A stretch of DNA of 64,000 nucleotides from Sphingomonas taxi (GCA_003243195.1 QFQI01000005.1:186001-250000); one strand, 5' to 3'; positions 53,172 to 62,410 are shown, numbered from the stretch's first letter. The notes: generated from the letters alone by a model not told the origin. Numbers and translations are program-made.

Positions 53172-54230
53172 ATGACCGACACCAAGATCAACGATCATCG
53201 CAAGGCCGAACTGCTGTCGAAGCAGGTCAAGCACATCGACATCAAGAGCTTCGACGCCCGTCCGATCGTCGACGCGATGAGCGACATGAGCTTCACCAGC
53301 CGCGACCTCGGCCGCGCGACGAAGATCTACAACCAGATGCTGGGCGACAAGGATTGCACCGTCGTCCTCGTCATCGCCGGATCGACCTCGGCGGGCGGCT
53401 GCATGGATCTGTACGCCGAACTGGTGCGCAACAACATGGTCGACGTGATCGTCGCGACCGGCGCGACCATCGTCGACATGGATTTCTTCGAGGGGCTGGG
53501 CCACAAGCATTATCAGGCGCTCGAGGTGCCCGATGACGATACGCTGCGCTCGCTCTACATCGACCGCATCTACGACACGTATATCGACGAGGAGCAGCTT
53601 CAGGACTGCGACCACACGATCTACGAGATCTGCAACGCCATCGAGCCGAAAGCCTATTCGTCGCGCGCCTTCATCCGCGAGATGGGCAAGTATCTGGTCG
53701 AGCACGGCAAGAAGGAGAACAGCCTCGTCAAGCTCGCCTATGAGCATGACGTGCCGATCTTCTGCCCGGCGTTCGTCGACAGCTCGGCGGGGTTCGGCCT
53801 CGTCAAGCATCAGGTCGACCGCGCCAGGGAAGGCAAGCCGTATCTGATGATCGACGCGGTGGCCGACTTCCGCGAGCTGACCGACATCAAGATCAAGGCG
53901 GGCACGACCGGCCTGCTGATGATCGGCGGCGGCGTGCCGAAGAACTTCATCCAGGACACCGTGGTGTGCGCCGAGATCCTCGGCCACGACGATGTCGAGG
54001 TGCACAAATATGCCGTGCAGATCACCGTCGCCGACGTCCGCGACGGCGCCTGCTCGTCCTCGACGCTGCAGGAAGCGGCAAGCTGGGGCAAGGTGAACAC
54101 CGGCATCGAGCAGATGGTGTTCGCGGAGGCCGGCTCGGTGATGCCGCTGCTGGCGTCCGACGCCTATCACCGTGGTTTGTGGAAGGATCGTCCGACCCGC
54201 GCCTGGGCGAAGCTGTTCACCGACAAGTGA
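53172..54230 (+). CDS. Deoxyhypusine synthase-family protein (probable polyamine/homospermidine role)
   Basis: NAD-dependent aminobutyl-transfer fold of 352 residues. The NAD-site elements VVLVIAGSTSAGGCMDLY and VIVATGATIVDMDFFE, the acceptor-side segments PIFCPAFVDSSAGFG and LMIGGGVPKNFIQD, and the active-site lysine in EAASWGKVNTG are all kept. Bacteria lack eIF5A, so the protein cannot hypusinate; bacterial members are thought to join two putrescine/spermidine units (homospermidine synthesis). The start at 53172 follows GGGAGCACCC. It lies 109 bases after the decarboxylase on the same strand. Confidence 0.85.
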   Translation: MTDTKINDHRKAELLSKQVKHIDIKSFDARPIVDAMSDMSFTSRDLGRATKIYNQMLGDKDCTVVLVIAGSTSAGGCMDLYAELVRNNMVDVIVATGATIVDMDFFEGLGHKHYQALEVPDDDTLRSLYIDRIYDTYIDEEQLQDCDHTIYEICNAIEPKAYSSRAFIREMGKYLVEHGKKENSLVKLAYEHDVPIFCPAFVDSSAGFGLVKHQVDRAREGKPYLMIDAVADFRELTDIKIKAGTTGLLMIGGGVPKNFIQDTVVCAEILGHDDVEVHKYAVQITVADVRDGACSSSTLQEAASWGKVNTGIEQMVFAEAGSVMPLLASDAYHRGLWKDRPTRAWAKLFTDK

Positions 54231-54237
54231 CCTGACC

Positions 54238-54264
54238 GGGAGGGGGCGACCGCCGCCCCCTCCC
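54238..54264. repeat. Perfect 11-bp palindrome after the DHS-like gene
   Basis: GGGAGGGGGCG, loop ACCGC, CGCCCCCTCCC, starting 7 bases after the stop codon. No U-tract. It matches the CCCCTCCC-type palindromes at 1316, 1402 and 12342. Confidence 0.65.
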
Positions 54265-54373
54265 CATCCACCTCCCCCGCCGACCGCCGCAATGTCCGAC
54301 AGGCGGCGGTTGCACCCGCCATGACCCCGCTGCCATAAGTCCTGGCCGACAGGAACGACGCAGGGGCAAGAGG

Positions 54374-55324
54374 ATGCAGATCGACCGACGCGCATTGATG
54401 GGCGGGGCCGCCGGGCTCGCCACGCTGGCCACCGCACCGCGCGCGCTGGCACAGGAGGCCACCACCGCGTGGCCGCCGCGCGATCATTTCAGGCTCTGGC
54501 CGAAGCAGCCGCCTAACAGTCCACGCCGCCTGCCCACCCCCGACAATCGCATGAACGGCACGCCGCCGCGTCGCGAGCTGCACCTGCGCGGCGTCGCCGA
54601 GCCGATCGTCGCCGTCTACCGGCCCGCCCGGCCCGACGGTCGTGCGCTGCTGGCGATGCCGGGCGGCGGGTATCGCTTCATTTCGGTGGAGAACGAAGGG
54701 ATCAACGTCGCCCGGACCTTCAACCCGCTGGGTGTCACCGTATTCGTCCTCGCCTACCGCCTGCCCGGCGAAGGCTGGCTGGAGCCGCAGGACGTGCCGC
54801 TGCAGGATGCACAGCGCGCGATGCGGCTGATCCGGGCGCGCGCCTCCGACTTCGCCATCGACGCCGCGAAGCTGGGCATCGTCGGCTTCTCCGCCGGCGG
54901 GCTGCTGGCCGCCAGTCTTGCGGTGGCGCACGCGGACCCGGTCTACGACCGCGTCGATGCCGCCGACGACGGCAGCGCGCGGCCGGCGTTCGCGGGGCTG
55001 ATCTATCCGGTCATTTCCGCCGATGTCATGCGCGTCGGCGCGCTCGGCGCGTCGCGCTTCGACACGGACCGCCGCGTGCGGCCGGACACGCCGCCGGTGT
55101 TCATCGTCCACGCGCTCGACGATCCGATCGTGCCCGCCGCGCAGCCGCTGGCGATGCTCGCCGCCTGCCAGGCCGCGCGCGTCCCGGTGGAAGCGCATTT
55201 CCTGCAGGAAGGCGGCCATGGCTTCGGCCCGGCCTACCTGCCCGACGAATTGCCGGGGTCGCAGTGGCCGCAATTGTTCGATCGCTGGATGCGCCGGACG
55301 TCCGTCAGCCGAACAACCGGCTGA
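54374..55324 (+). CDS. Tat-exported alpha/beta hydrolase (carbohydrate-esterase-like)
   Basis: Esterase-fold protein of 316 residues. A twin-arginine-like signal (IDRRALMGGAAGLATLATAPRALA) indicates export. The lid-region loop ALLAMPGGGYRF is the HGG-like oxyanion motif, the nucleophile elbow is GIVGFSAGGLL, and the His is in LQEGGHGFG. It resembles acetylxylan-esterase/lipase-like secreted enzymes. The C-terminus overlaps the convergent asparagine-synthetase-like gene by 20 bases. A paralogue lies at 60735. Confidence 0.85.
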   Translation: MQIDRRALMGGAAGLATLATAPRALAQEATTAWPPRDHFRLWPKQPPNSPRRLPTPDNRMNGTPPRRELHLRGVAEPIVAVYRPARPDGRALLAMPGGGYRFISVENEGINVARTFNPLGVTVFVLAYRLPGEGWLEPQDVPLQDAQRAMRLIRARASDFAIDAAKLGIVGFSAGGLLAASLAVAHADPVYDRVDAADDGSARPAFAGLIYPVISADVMRVGALGASRFDTDRRVRPDTPPVFIVHALDDPIVPAAQPLAMLAACQAARVPVEAHFLQEGGHGFGPAYLPDELPGSQWPQLFDRWMRRTSVSRTTG

Positions 55325-57050
55325 GGCTCCGTTCCAGCATCAGCAGCCGCCACAGCATCACGCCGTGATCGGCCTGCCCGCCGCGATGCGCGTCCGCCAG
55401 TTGCGCGATCCGGTCGCGATCTAACCAGCCGAGTTCATCGAACAGCCGCGAGCGCGCCAGTTGCCCCACATCGTCGGCAAGCGGCCCGCGCAACCACAGC
55501 GAGACCGGCACCGGCGGCTCGGGCGCGGCGGGCATCGCGGGCAGATACCGCGACAGCGCCGCGCCGATCGGCGATGCGGCACCGGCACGCACCGCGCGCG
55601 GCAGGCCGGCGGCGAAGGCGACCAGGCGATGATCCGCCAGCGGCGCGCGCCACTCCACCCCCGCCACCATCCCCGCGCGATCGGCGAGCGTCAGATCGTG
55701 CGCGGGCAGCGCCACCGCCAGATCGGCATGGTGCGCCGCGTCGAGCGGATCGCCGGCCGGGACCGCGCGCATCGCCGCGCCATAGCGCTCCCGCGGCCGA
55801 TGATCGCCCAGCACCCGCCGCCCGTGCGCGCTGAACAGCGCCGGGTGCAGCACGCCGGCCGCCCGCGCATGGTCGTGCGCCGGCTCGCCCAGCAGCGTGC
55901 GCGCGATTCCGGGAAGCCATGGCATCCGCCGCCACCGCTCCCGCATCGCGAAGCCACGGTAACGCGCTGCGCCGTTCAGCAGCCGCGCCGCGCCGCTGCC
56001 CGCCAGCATCACCGCCCCATGCTCGCGCACGAGGCGCGCCGCCGCCATCGCGGTGAGCGCCGCCGGATCGCCGAACGGTTCGTCGAACGCCGCGACCAGC
56101 GCCGGGACCGCCGCGCGCAGTTCGTCGTTCGCGACGCCGCGGCCCAGATGCGCGGTGGCGAAGCGCCGCGCCACCGCCGCCGCGTGATCGGGCGCGGTGA
56201 CGCTTACCGTCCGTACCGCCTTGCCGCTGCTTTCCGCCAGCAGCGCGACGATCGCGGCATCCGCGACATCGGCGGACAGCAGCGCCGTGGGCGTCGTATC
56301 GCGTGCCGCCTCCGCGATCGTGGTGCGCATGTGCCCCAGCAGGTCGTCGGCGCGTGCCGCGCCGTCGCCGCGCATCTGCCACCAGCGGCGCGGCGGGCGC
56401 GACACGCCGCCGCGCTCGATCAGCAGGAAATGCGCCGCCGGCAGCTTGCACACCCCCGCCATGACGCAGGCGTCGTCGGGCACGAAGCCCAGCGCCAGGA
56501 AGTCGTCGACGGCGCGCGCGTCCGGCGCGCGGCGCAGCAGCGGATGCGCCAGCAACCCCTTCAGCTCCGACGCGAACGCCAGCGCGCCGTCCGCCAGCGT
56601 GACATAATGCAGCGGCTTCGCGCCGATCCGGTCACGCGCGAGGAACAGCGTCTGCGTCGCCGCATCATGAACCGCGAACGCGAACGCCCCCTCCAGCCGG
56701 GCGAGCAGCGACGGCCCCCAGGCGGCGAACCCCTGCAACAGCATCTCGGCATCGCCCTCGCCACGAACGTCGTGGCCGGCCGCGCGCAATTCGGCGCGCA
56801 GCGCGCGGTGGTTCAGGATCGTGCCATCGAGCACCAGCGCGTAGCGCAGGTCGGCGGTGGCGACCGGCTGCGCCGCGCCCGTCCCGCCCAACACCGCCAG
56901 CCGGCGGTGCGCGAACCCGACGCCCGGCGCGGTCCACTCCCCCGCCCCGTCCGGGCCGCGATGCGCCATCGCCGCCGCCATCGCGCGTAGGCGAGCGGGA
57001 TCGACCGGCTTCGGGGTGGCGGGATGGAACAGCCCGGCGATCGCCCCCAT
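55305..57050 (-). CDS. Asparagine synthetase-like protein with both active sites degraded
   Basis: AsnB-fold protein of 581 residues that has lost both catalytic activities. The glutaminase domain begins MGAIAGLFHP where active enzymes have M-C-G-I-A-G, so the nucleophile Cys2 is Gly. In the synthetase domain the PP-motif SGG-x-DS is replaced by LLSADVADAAIV, and the SGDGADELFGGYRR site reads LAGSGAARLLNGAARYRG. The overall fold (YALVLDGTILNHRALRAEL, LFLARDRIGAKPLHY, FASELKGLLAHP) is well kept. The start is the ATG at 57050. A structural or regulatory role is inferred. Confidence 0.88.
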   Translation of the reverse strand: MGAIAGLFHPATPKPVDPARLRAMAAAMAHRGPDGAGEWTAPGVGFAHRRLAVLGGTGAAQPVATADLRYALVLDGTILNHRALRAELRAAGHDVRGEGDAEMLLQGFAAWGPSLLARLEGAFAFAVHDAATQTLFLARDRIGAKPLHYVTLADGALAFASELKGLLAHPLLRRAPDARAVDDFLALGFVPDDACVMAGVCKLPAAHFLLIERGGVSRPPRRWWQMRGDGAARADDLLGHMRTTIAEAARDTTPTALLSADVADAAIVALLAESSGKAVRTVSVTAPDHAAAVARRFATAHLGRGVANDELRAAVPALVAAFDEPFGDPAALTAMAAARLVREHGAVMLAGSGAARLLNGAARYRGFAMRERWRRMPWLPGIARTLLGEPAHDHARAAGVLHPALFSAHGRRVLGDHRPRERYGAAMRAVPAGDPLDAAHHADLAVALPAHDLTLADRAGMVAGVEWRAPLADHRLVAFAAGLPRAVRAGAASPIGAALSRYLPAMPAAPEPPVPVSLWLRGPLADDVGQLARSRLFDELGWLDRDRIAQLADAHRGGQADHGVMLWRLLMLERSLSRLFG

Positions 57051-57153
57051 GTCAGCGCGCTCCCACCGCCGCCGTCACATCATCCCGCCACTTCACCCGC
57101 CGTCACCTCCGCGCCCGCTTGCCAGCGGCGGGCGCTACCATGCGGCGCGGCGA

Positions 57154-58224
57154 TCAGCGACCCCGTACGTCCGGGCGGCGGCGCGGCGCGGCGTCGGAAC
57201 GGCGCCGGATCAGCGTATAATCCAGCACCACCTTTCGCGCGTCCGCCCGCACCCCGTCGCGCCGGTCGGTCAGCATCCCCGCGAGCAGGTTCACCGCCGC
57301 GCGGCTCATGTCCGCGATCGGTTGATGGATGGTGGTCAGTTCGGGCCAGATCGTGGTCGCCAGCGTGCTGTCGTCGAAGCCGCACACCGTGAGGTCGCCG
57401 GGCACGTCCAGCCCGCGGGGGTGCGCCACCGCGACGGTGGCCGCCGCCATGTCGTCGTTGCTGGCGAAGATCGCGGACGGCGGGTCGGGGAGGTCGAGCA
57501 GTTCCTCCGCCGCATCCAGCCCGGAGCGATAGGTGAACAGGCCACGCGCGATCAGCGCATCGTCGGGCACGTAGCCGTGCTCGGCCATCGCCGCGCGATA
57601 GCCGGCGAGCCGATCGCCACTGGCGGCCAGATTGGCGTTGCCGGTGATGAAGCCAATCCGCTGGTGCCCCAGCGCGATCAGATGCGCGGTCATCGCCCGC
57701 GCCGCGGCGCGATCGTCGATCGCCACCGCGCCGACACGCGGCGGCGGCGCGTTGGTGGCGACCGCGACGGTTGGAACGCCGGCGGCGAGCAGCGCGTCGA
57801 GCACGATCGGCGAATCGCACAGCGGTGGCGGCAGGATGATGCCGTCGATCCCGCTGCGGATCAGCCGCTCCGCTACCTCGCGTTCGTGGTCGCCCAGGTC
57901 GCATTTCTGCACCACGAGCTGGATGTCCGAACGGCCTGCCTGATCCAGGCTGCCGAGCAGGAAGGCGCTCAGATACGCTTCGCTGGGATTGCTGAACAAC
58001 AGCCCGAAGCGCGCCTGCACCGCTCCGGCCAGTCGTCGCGCCGCCGGATTGGGCGCATAATCGAGCTGCCGGATCGCGGCGTTCACCGCGTCGCGCGTGT
58101 CGGGGCGGACGTTGTTCTCGGCATTGATGACCCGCGACACGGTCATCGGCGATACGCCGGCCAGCCGCGCCACGTCCGCGATCGTCGGCGCGCCGGTCTG
58201 CCGCTTGCGTTTCTCCCCCGTCAT
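57154..58224 (-). CDS. LacI-family transcriptional regulator
   Basis: DNA-binding repressor of 356 residues. The N-terminal HTH is TIADVARLAGVSPMTVSRVIN, then the hinge and a periplasmic-binding-protein-like sensor domain (FGLLFSNPSEAYLSAFLLGSLDQAG to the C-terminus). The sensor has IGFITGNANLAASGDRLAGY and IFASNDDMAAATVAVA. It is divergent from the beta-glucosidase gene with 114 bases between and probably controls it. The start MTGEKRKRQ is chosen; three codons upstream are also open. Confidence 0.92.
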   Translation of the reverse strand: MTGEKRKRQTGAPTIADVARLAGVSPMTVSRVINAENNVRPDTRDAVNAAIRQLDYAPNPAARRLAGAVQARFGLLFSNPSEAYLSAFLLGSLDQAGRSDIQLVVQKCDLGDHEREVAERLIRSGIDGIILPPPLCDSPIVLDALLAAGVPTVAVATNAPPPRVGAVAIDDRAAARAMTAHLIALGHQRIGFITGNANLAASGDRLAGYRAAMAEHGYVPDDALIARGLFTYRSGLDAAEELLDLPDPPSAIFASNDDMAAATVAVAHPRGLDVPGDLTVCGFDDSTLATTIWPELTTIHQPIADMSRAAVNLLAGMLTDRRDGVRADARKVVLDYTLIRRRSDAAPRRRPDVRGR

Positions 58225-58279
58225 GATGCCGATGATTAGCAGGTGATCGCCCGCCGGGAAGCCTTCAGCGCGAAAATGC

Positions 58280-58293
58280 TGATAGCGTTCCCA
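58280..58293. promoter_or_regulatory. Candidate LacI-type operator between the regulator and GH3 gene
   Basis: TGATAGCGTTCCCA resembles the consensus TGNTANCGNTNNCA bound by LacI-family repressors; the two halves match imperfectly. It sits midway in the divergent promoter region. A call from one site only. Confidence 0.35.
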
Positions 58294-58338
58294 TATCCCG
58301 CGCCGTACGATGCGGGCACAAAGTGGGAGGGGATGGCG

Positions 58339-60738
58339 ATGAAGCGTTGGGCTCGTGTGGCGCTGGCGGGATGGTGGTGCGCGACGGCGGCGATCGCCGC
58401 GGCGCAGGTGGCGCATCCGGATCGCTGGCCGGCAGCGAAGAGCCCCGCGCTGATCGACGCCGGCACCGAGGCGAAGGTCACCGCTCTGATGAAGCGCCTG
58501 ACGCTGGAGGAGAAGATCGGCCAGATGATCCAGGCGGACATCGGCGCGATCACGCCGGAGGACCTGCGCCGCTATCCGCTCGGTTCGATCCTGGCGGGCG
58601 GCAGTTCGCCGCCGCTCGGCAGCCCGGATCGCTCGCCGGTCGCGCCCTGGATCGCGACCTCGCGCGCGTTCAACGCGGTGGCGACCGAGCGGCGCCCCGG
58701 CCATACGCCGATCCCGCTGATGTTCGGCGTCGACGCGGTGCACGGCAACAACAATGTCGTCGGCGCGACGCTGTTTCCGCACAACAGCGCGCTGGGCGCG
58801 GCGCACGACCCCGCACTGATCCGCCGCATCGGCGCGGCGACCGCCGCCGAAACGGCCGCGGCGGGGATCGACTGGGCGTTCGGCCCGACGCTGGCGGTGC
58901 CGCAGGACGATCGCTGGGGCCGCGCGTACGAGGGCTATTCGGAGGATCCCACGCTAGTTGCCTCCTACGCCGGCGCGATGATCGAGGGGTTGCAGGGCGC
59001 ACCGGGGCAATGGGGGATCCAGCGCGGTCATGTCGCGGCCAGCGCCAAGCACTTCCTGGGCGACGGCGGCACGCACGACGGCATCGACCAGGGGGACACG
59101 CAGGTGGACGAGGACACGCTGGTGCGCATCCACAGCGCGGGCTACCCACCCGCGATCAGGGCCGGCGCGATGACCGTCATGGCCAGCTTTTCGAGCTGGA
59201 ACGGCGCGAAGATGCACGGCAACCGTTCGCTGCTGACCGACGTGTTGAAGGGGCGGATGGGCTTCGACGGCTTCGTGGTCGGCGACTGGAACGGCCATGG
59301 CCAGATCCCCGGCTGCACCAACACGGATTGCCCGGCGACGTTCAACGCCGGGCTGGACATGGCGATGGCGCCGGACAGTTGGAAGGGGCTGTTCGATTCG
59401 ACGCTGGCGGCGGCGAAATCGGGTACGATCCCGATGGCACGCATCGACGACGCGGTGCGCCGCATCCTGCGCGTCAAGATGAAGCTGGGGCTGTTCGACG
59501 CTGCCCGCCCCTATGAGGCGCGCAGCAACGAGATCGGCTCCGCCGCACACCGGGCGGTGGCGCGCGAGGCGGTCGCCAAGAGCCTGGTGCTGCTGAAGAA
59601 CAACAACAATGTGCTGCCAGTGAAGCCCGGCGCGCGCATCCTGGTGGCCGGCGAGGCCGCCGACCAGATCGCGCGCCAGGCGGGCGGCTGGACGCTGTCG
59701 TGGCAGGGTGACGGCAACAGCAATGCCGATTTCCCGGGCGCCACCTCGATCTACGCCGGCATCGCCGCCGCGGCGACGGCAAGCGGCGGATCCGCGACGC
59801 TGTCGGTGGACGGCAGTTTCGGCCAGAAGCCCGACGTGGCGATCGTGGTCTTCGGCGAGCAGCCCTATGCCGAGATGCGCGGCGACGTGCGGACGCTGGA
59901 GTTCGAGGCCGGCGACAAGCAGGCGCTGGCGCTGCTGAAGAAGCTGAAGGCGGCGGGCATTCCGACCGTTTCGGTGTTCCTGTCGGGTCGCCCCCTGTGG
60001 GTGAACCCGGAGCTGAACCAGTCCGATGCGTTCGTCGCGGCGTGGTTTCCGGGATCGGAGGGGGCTGGTGTCGCCGACGTGCTGATCGGCGGCAAGCGCG
60101 ACTTCACGGGCCGGCTGTCGTTCAGTTGGCCGAAGACCGCCGGGCAGTTCGCGCTCAATCGCGGCGCGCCCGGCTACGATCCGCTGTTCCCGCTGGGCTA
60201 CGGACTCAGCTATGCGCGCGGCGGGGCGGTGCCGACGCTGGACGAGGTGCCGGGCGTGGACGCCAGCCTTGCCAACACCACGCTGTTCTTCGCACGCGGC
60301 CGCGTGCCGGCGCCGTTCGCGCTGTCGCTGACGCCGGGCGTGACGAGCGCGCCCGTCGACAGCGCCACCGCGCAGGAAGGCGCGGTGCGGCTGACATGGA
60401 GCGCGGCGGGCATCGCGCGCATCGCCGGCCCGCCGCTGATGCTGGAGCGCGAAACCAACGCCGACCTCAACCTGCAGATCAGTTACCGGATCGACACGCC
60501 CGCCGCCGCGCCGGTGACGCTGGCGGTCGGCGAGGGGAAGGTCGACGTGGCCGACGCGCTCGATCGCGGCGCGGGATGGCATGTGCTGCGCGTCCCGCTG
60601 AAATGCTTCCGCGCGCATGGCGCAAACATGCAGGCGGTGGCCGCGCCGTTCGCGCTGAGCGCCGGCGCGCCGTTCGCGATCGCGATCTCCGACATCCGCC
60701 TCGCCACCGATCCGACCGGTGCGGTGTGCCCGAAGTGA
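58339..60738 (+). CDS. Glycoside hydrolase family 3 beta-glucosidase/beta-xylosidase, secreted
   Basis: Exo-acting glycosidase of 799 residues. A signal peptide (MKRWARVALAGWWCATAAIAAAQ) precedes the GH3 N-terminal domain with MTLEEKIGQMIQ-like sequence (LTLEEKIGQMIQAD), the acid-loop KHFLGDGGTHDGID and the catalytic nucleophile in GFVVGDWNGHGQ. The C-terminal domain contains PTVSVFLSGRPLWVNPELNQSDAFVAAWFPGSEGAGVADVLIGG and LFPLGYGLSYA, plus a C-terminal 120-residue beta domain. The start MKRWAR has GGAGG 8 bases upstream. It overlaps the next gene (GTGA). Confidence 0.93.
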   Translation: MKRWARVALAGWWCATAAIAAAQVAHPDRWPAAKSPALIDAGTEAKVTALMKRLTLEEKIGQMIQADIGAITPEDLRRYPLGSILAGGSSPPLGSPDRSPVAPWIATSRAFNAVATERRPGHTPIPLMFGVDAVHGNNNVVGATLFPHNSALGAAHDPALIRRIGAATAAETAAAGIDWAFGPTLAVPQDDRWGRAYEGYSEDPTLVASYAGAMIEGLQGAPGQWGIQRGHVAASAKHFLGDGGTHDGIDQGDTQVDEDTLVRIHSAGYPPAIRAGAMTVMASFSSWNGAKMHGNRSLLTDVLKGRMGFDGFVVGDWNGHGQIPGCTNTDCPATFNAGLDMAMAPDSWKGLFDSTLAAAKSGTIPMARIDDAVRRILRVKMKLGLFDAARPYEARSNEIGSAAHRAVAREAVAKSLVLLKNNNNVLPVKPGARILVAGEAADQIARQAGGWTLSWQGDGNSNADFPGATSIYAGIAAAATASGGSATLSVDGSFGQKPDVAIVVFGEQPYAEMRGDVRTLEFEAGDKQALALLKKLKAAGIPTVSVFLSGRPLWVNPELNQSDAFVAAWFPGSEGAGVADVLIGGKRDFTGRLSFSWPKTAGQFALNRGAPGYDPLFPLGYGLSYARGGAVPTLDEVPGVDASLANTTLFFARGRVPAPFALSLTPGVTSAPVDSATAQEGAVRLTWSAAGIARIAGPPLMLERETNADLNLQISYRIDTPAAAPVTLAVGEGKVDVADALDRGAGWHVLRVPLKCFRAHGANMQAVAAPFALSAGAPFAIAISDIRLATDPTGAVCPK

Positions 60739-61700
60739 CCGCACAGCCGACCCGCCGCGCGCTGCTGGGCGCGCTCGCCACCGCGCCGGTGGTCGCCGCG
60801 TTCGCCGATGCGCAAACCCCGGCCGACACGATCGCCTTGTGGCCCGGGTCGCCGCCGGGCGCGCCGGCGCGCCTGCCGGTCGCGAAGACCGAGCAACGCG
60901 CGAAGATGCCCGGCGTCGACGATCGCTGGCTGACCGGCATCGCCGCCCCGACGCTGACGGTGCGGCGGCCCGCGCAACCGAACGGCGCGGCGCTGCTGCT
61001 GGTGCCCGGCGGCGGTTACGGCTTCCTGGCGTGGGACAATGAGGGCGAGGAACAGGCGCGCTGGCTGACGGCGCGCGGCGTGACCTGCTTCATCCTGCGC
61101 TATCGCCTGCCCGGCGAAGGCTGGGCCGCCCGTTCGCTGGTGCCGCTTCAGGATGCGCAACGCGCGGTGCGGCTGATCCGCGCCCGCGCCGCCGACCATG
61201 GCGTCGATCCCGGTCGCGTGGCGGTGCTGGGTTTCTCGGCCGGCGGGCATCTGGCCGGCAGCCTCGCCACCCGCCATGCCGAACCCACCTATACGCCGGT
61301 CGACGCCGCCGATCACCTGTCCGCGCGTCCCGACCTGGCGGGGCTGGTCTATCCCGTCGTGTCGCTCTCGGAACCGTTCACGCATGCCGGCTCGCGCGAC
61401 AATCTGCTCGGCACGCCGTCCGACGACAGCGCGCGGCGCCACGCGTCGGTCGAGCGAGGCGTCGACGCGCAGACACCCCCGGTGTTCCTGGCGCATGCCA
61501 GCGACGACGATCTGGTGCCGATCGCCAACAGCCTGGCGCTCTATCAGGCGCTGCTCGCCGCCGGACGTCCTGCGGAGTTGCACGCCTTCGACAAGGGCGG
61601 CCACGGCTTCGGCGTCCGCCTGCCAGGAACGACGCCAGCATCGGCATGGCCGCAACTCTTCGCGGCCTATGCGACACGCTGCGGAGTGTTTCCGGCCTAG
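60735..61700 (+). CDS. Secreted alpha/beta hydrolase (esterase), paralogue of 54374
   Basis: Esterase-like protein of 321 residues. The N-terminus (TRRALLGALATAPVVAAFA) is a twin-arginine-like signal. The oxyanion loop LLLVPGGGYGFLAWDNEG, nucleophile GFSAGGHLAGSLA, and the acid/His region HASDDDLVP and DKGGHGFG are intact. It shares YRLPGEGW and PLQDAQRA-RLIRARA with the hydrolase at 54374. The GTG start lies inside the beta-glucosidase stop codon (GTGA), so it is coupled to it; together they suggest removal of acetyl groups and glycosidic cleavage of plant polysaccharides. Confidence 0.86.
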   Translation: MTAQPTRRALLGALATAPVVAAFADAQTPADTIALWPGSPPGAPARLPVAKTEQRAKMPGVDDRWLTGIAAPTLTVRRPAQPNGAALLLVPGGGYGFLAWDNEGEEQARWLTARGVTCFILRYRLPGEGWAARSLVPLQDAQRAVRLIRARAADHGVDPGRVAVLGFSAGGHLAGSLATRHAEPTYTPVDAADHLSARPDLAGLVYPVVSLSEPFTHAGSRDNLLGTPSDDSARRHASVERGVDAQTPPVFLAHASDDDLVPIANSLALYQALLAAGRPAELHAFDKGGHGFGVRLPGTTPASAWPQLFAAYATRCGVFPA

Positions 61701-62410
61701 CGCGGCCCGACGTGCGGCGTCATGCGATCATGGCGGCGGCGCCGCGGAGTGGATGGTTCGGCGATCATGGCGGATTGCGAACCGCCGGACGTGTTTGGGG
61801 CGGCCAAGGCATCGTCCGATACGGGTGCGCCGCCTGTGCGTGGTCGCTTTTGGGAGACGGCGACCTTGCGCCGGCTTGAGAGATCACGGCTCCAGACGCC
61901 CATCTAGGCGGCGATGACCCGTAAGGCATCGCCGTTCCCGGCGGTGGCGGCGCAAACGGCATTGCCCGTCTGGCCATGAGGCAGTGCGTCAGCCCCGGCG
62001 GCAGTAATGATGAAGCGCCGCGGCCGACGGAGAACCCTACGAACCCTGGTGGTCATCCCGGCTGGGAAACGCACCAGCGCCCTACCCCTGACCGGAACTT
62101 CGACACGCGTCGGATGCGGCCCGCTCGTGGAGCGGACGATGATGCCGTCGATCATCACACTTTGAGGGCAGCGCCCCGGAGACACGCTCCGCTACGCAAA
62201 CGTGGCACCAGCGCCTGAACGGCGATGCGCCTTTGCAGGCCGTCGAAGGTAGCATGGACTTCCGGGCGGCACTTCGACACCGCGCTACCGTCCCGGCGCG
62301 GACGGGTCAGGGTTCCACATCCTGACCACCGCGCGTCGTTCAGTGGCGGCGGCGACCCACATCGGCACGTCCGTGCAGATCACCGCCATCGCGTCACCCG
62401 GCGCGCGAGG
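61701..62410. other. Intergenic region of about 700 bases without a supported gene
   Basis: Between the esterase and tal. Short frames exist on both strands (for example minus 61904-62185) but none has a good ribosome binding site or a recognisable product; composition is less biased than in the coding neighbours. It could hold a regulatory RNA or a decayed gene, and no terminator with a U-tract is visible on the plus strand. Confidence 0.5.
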
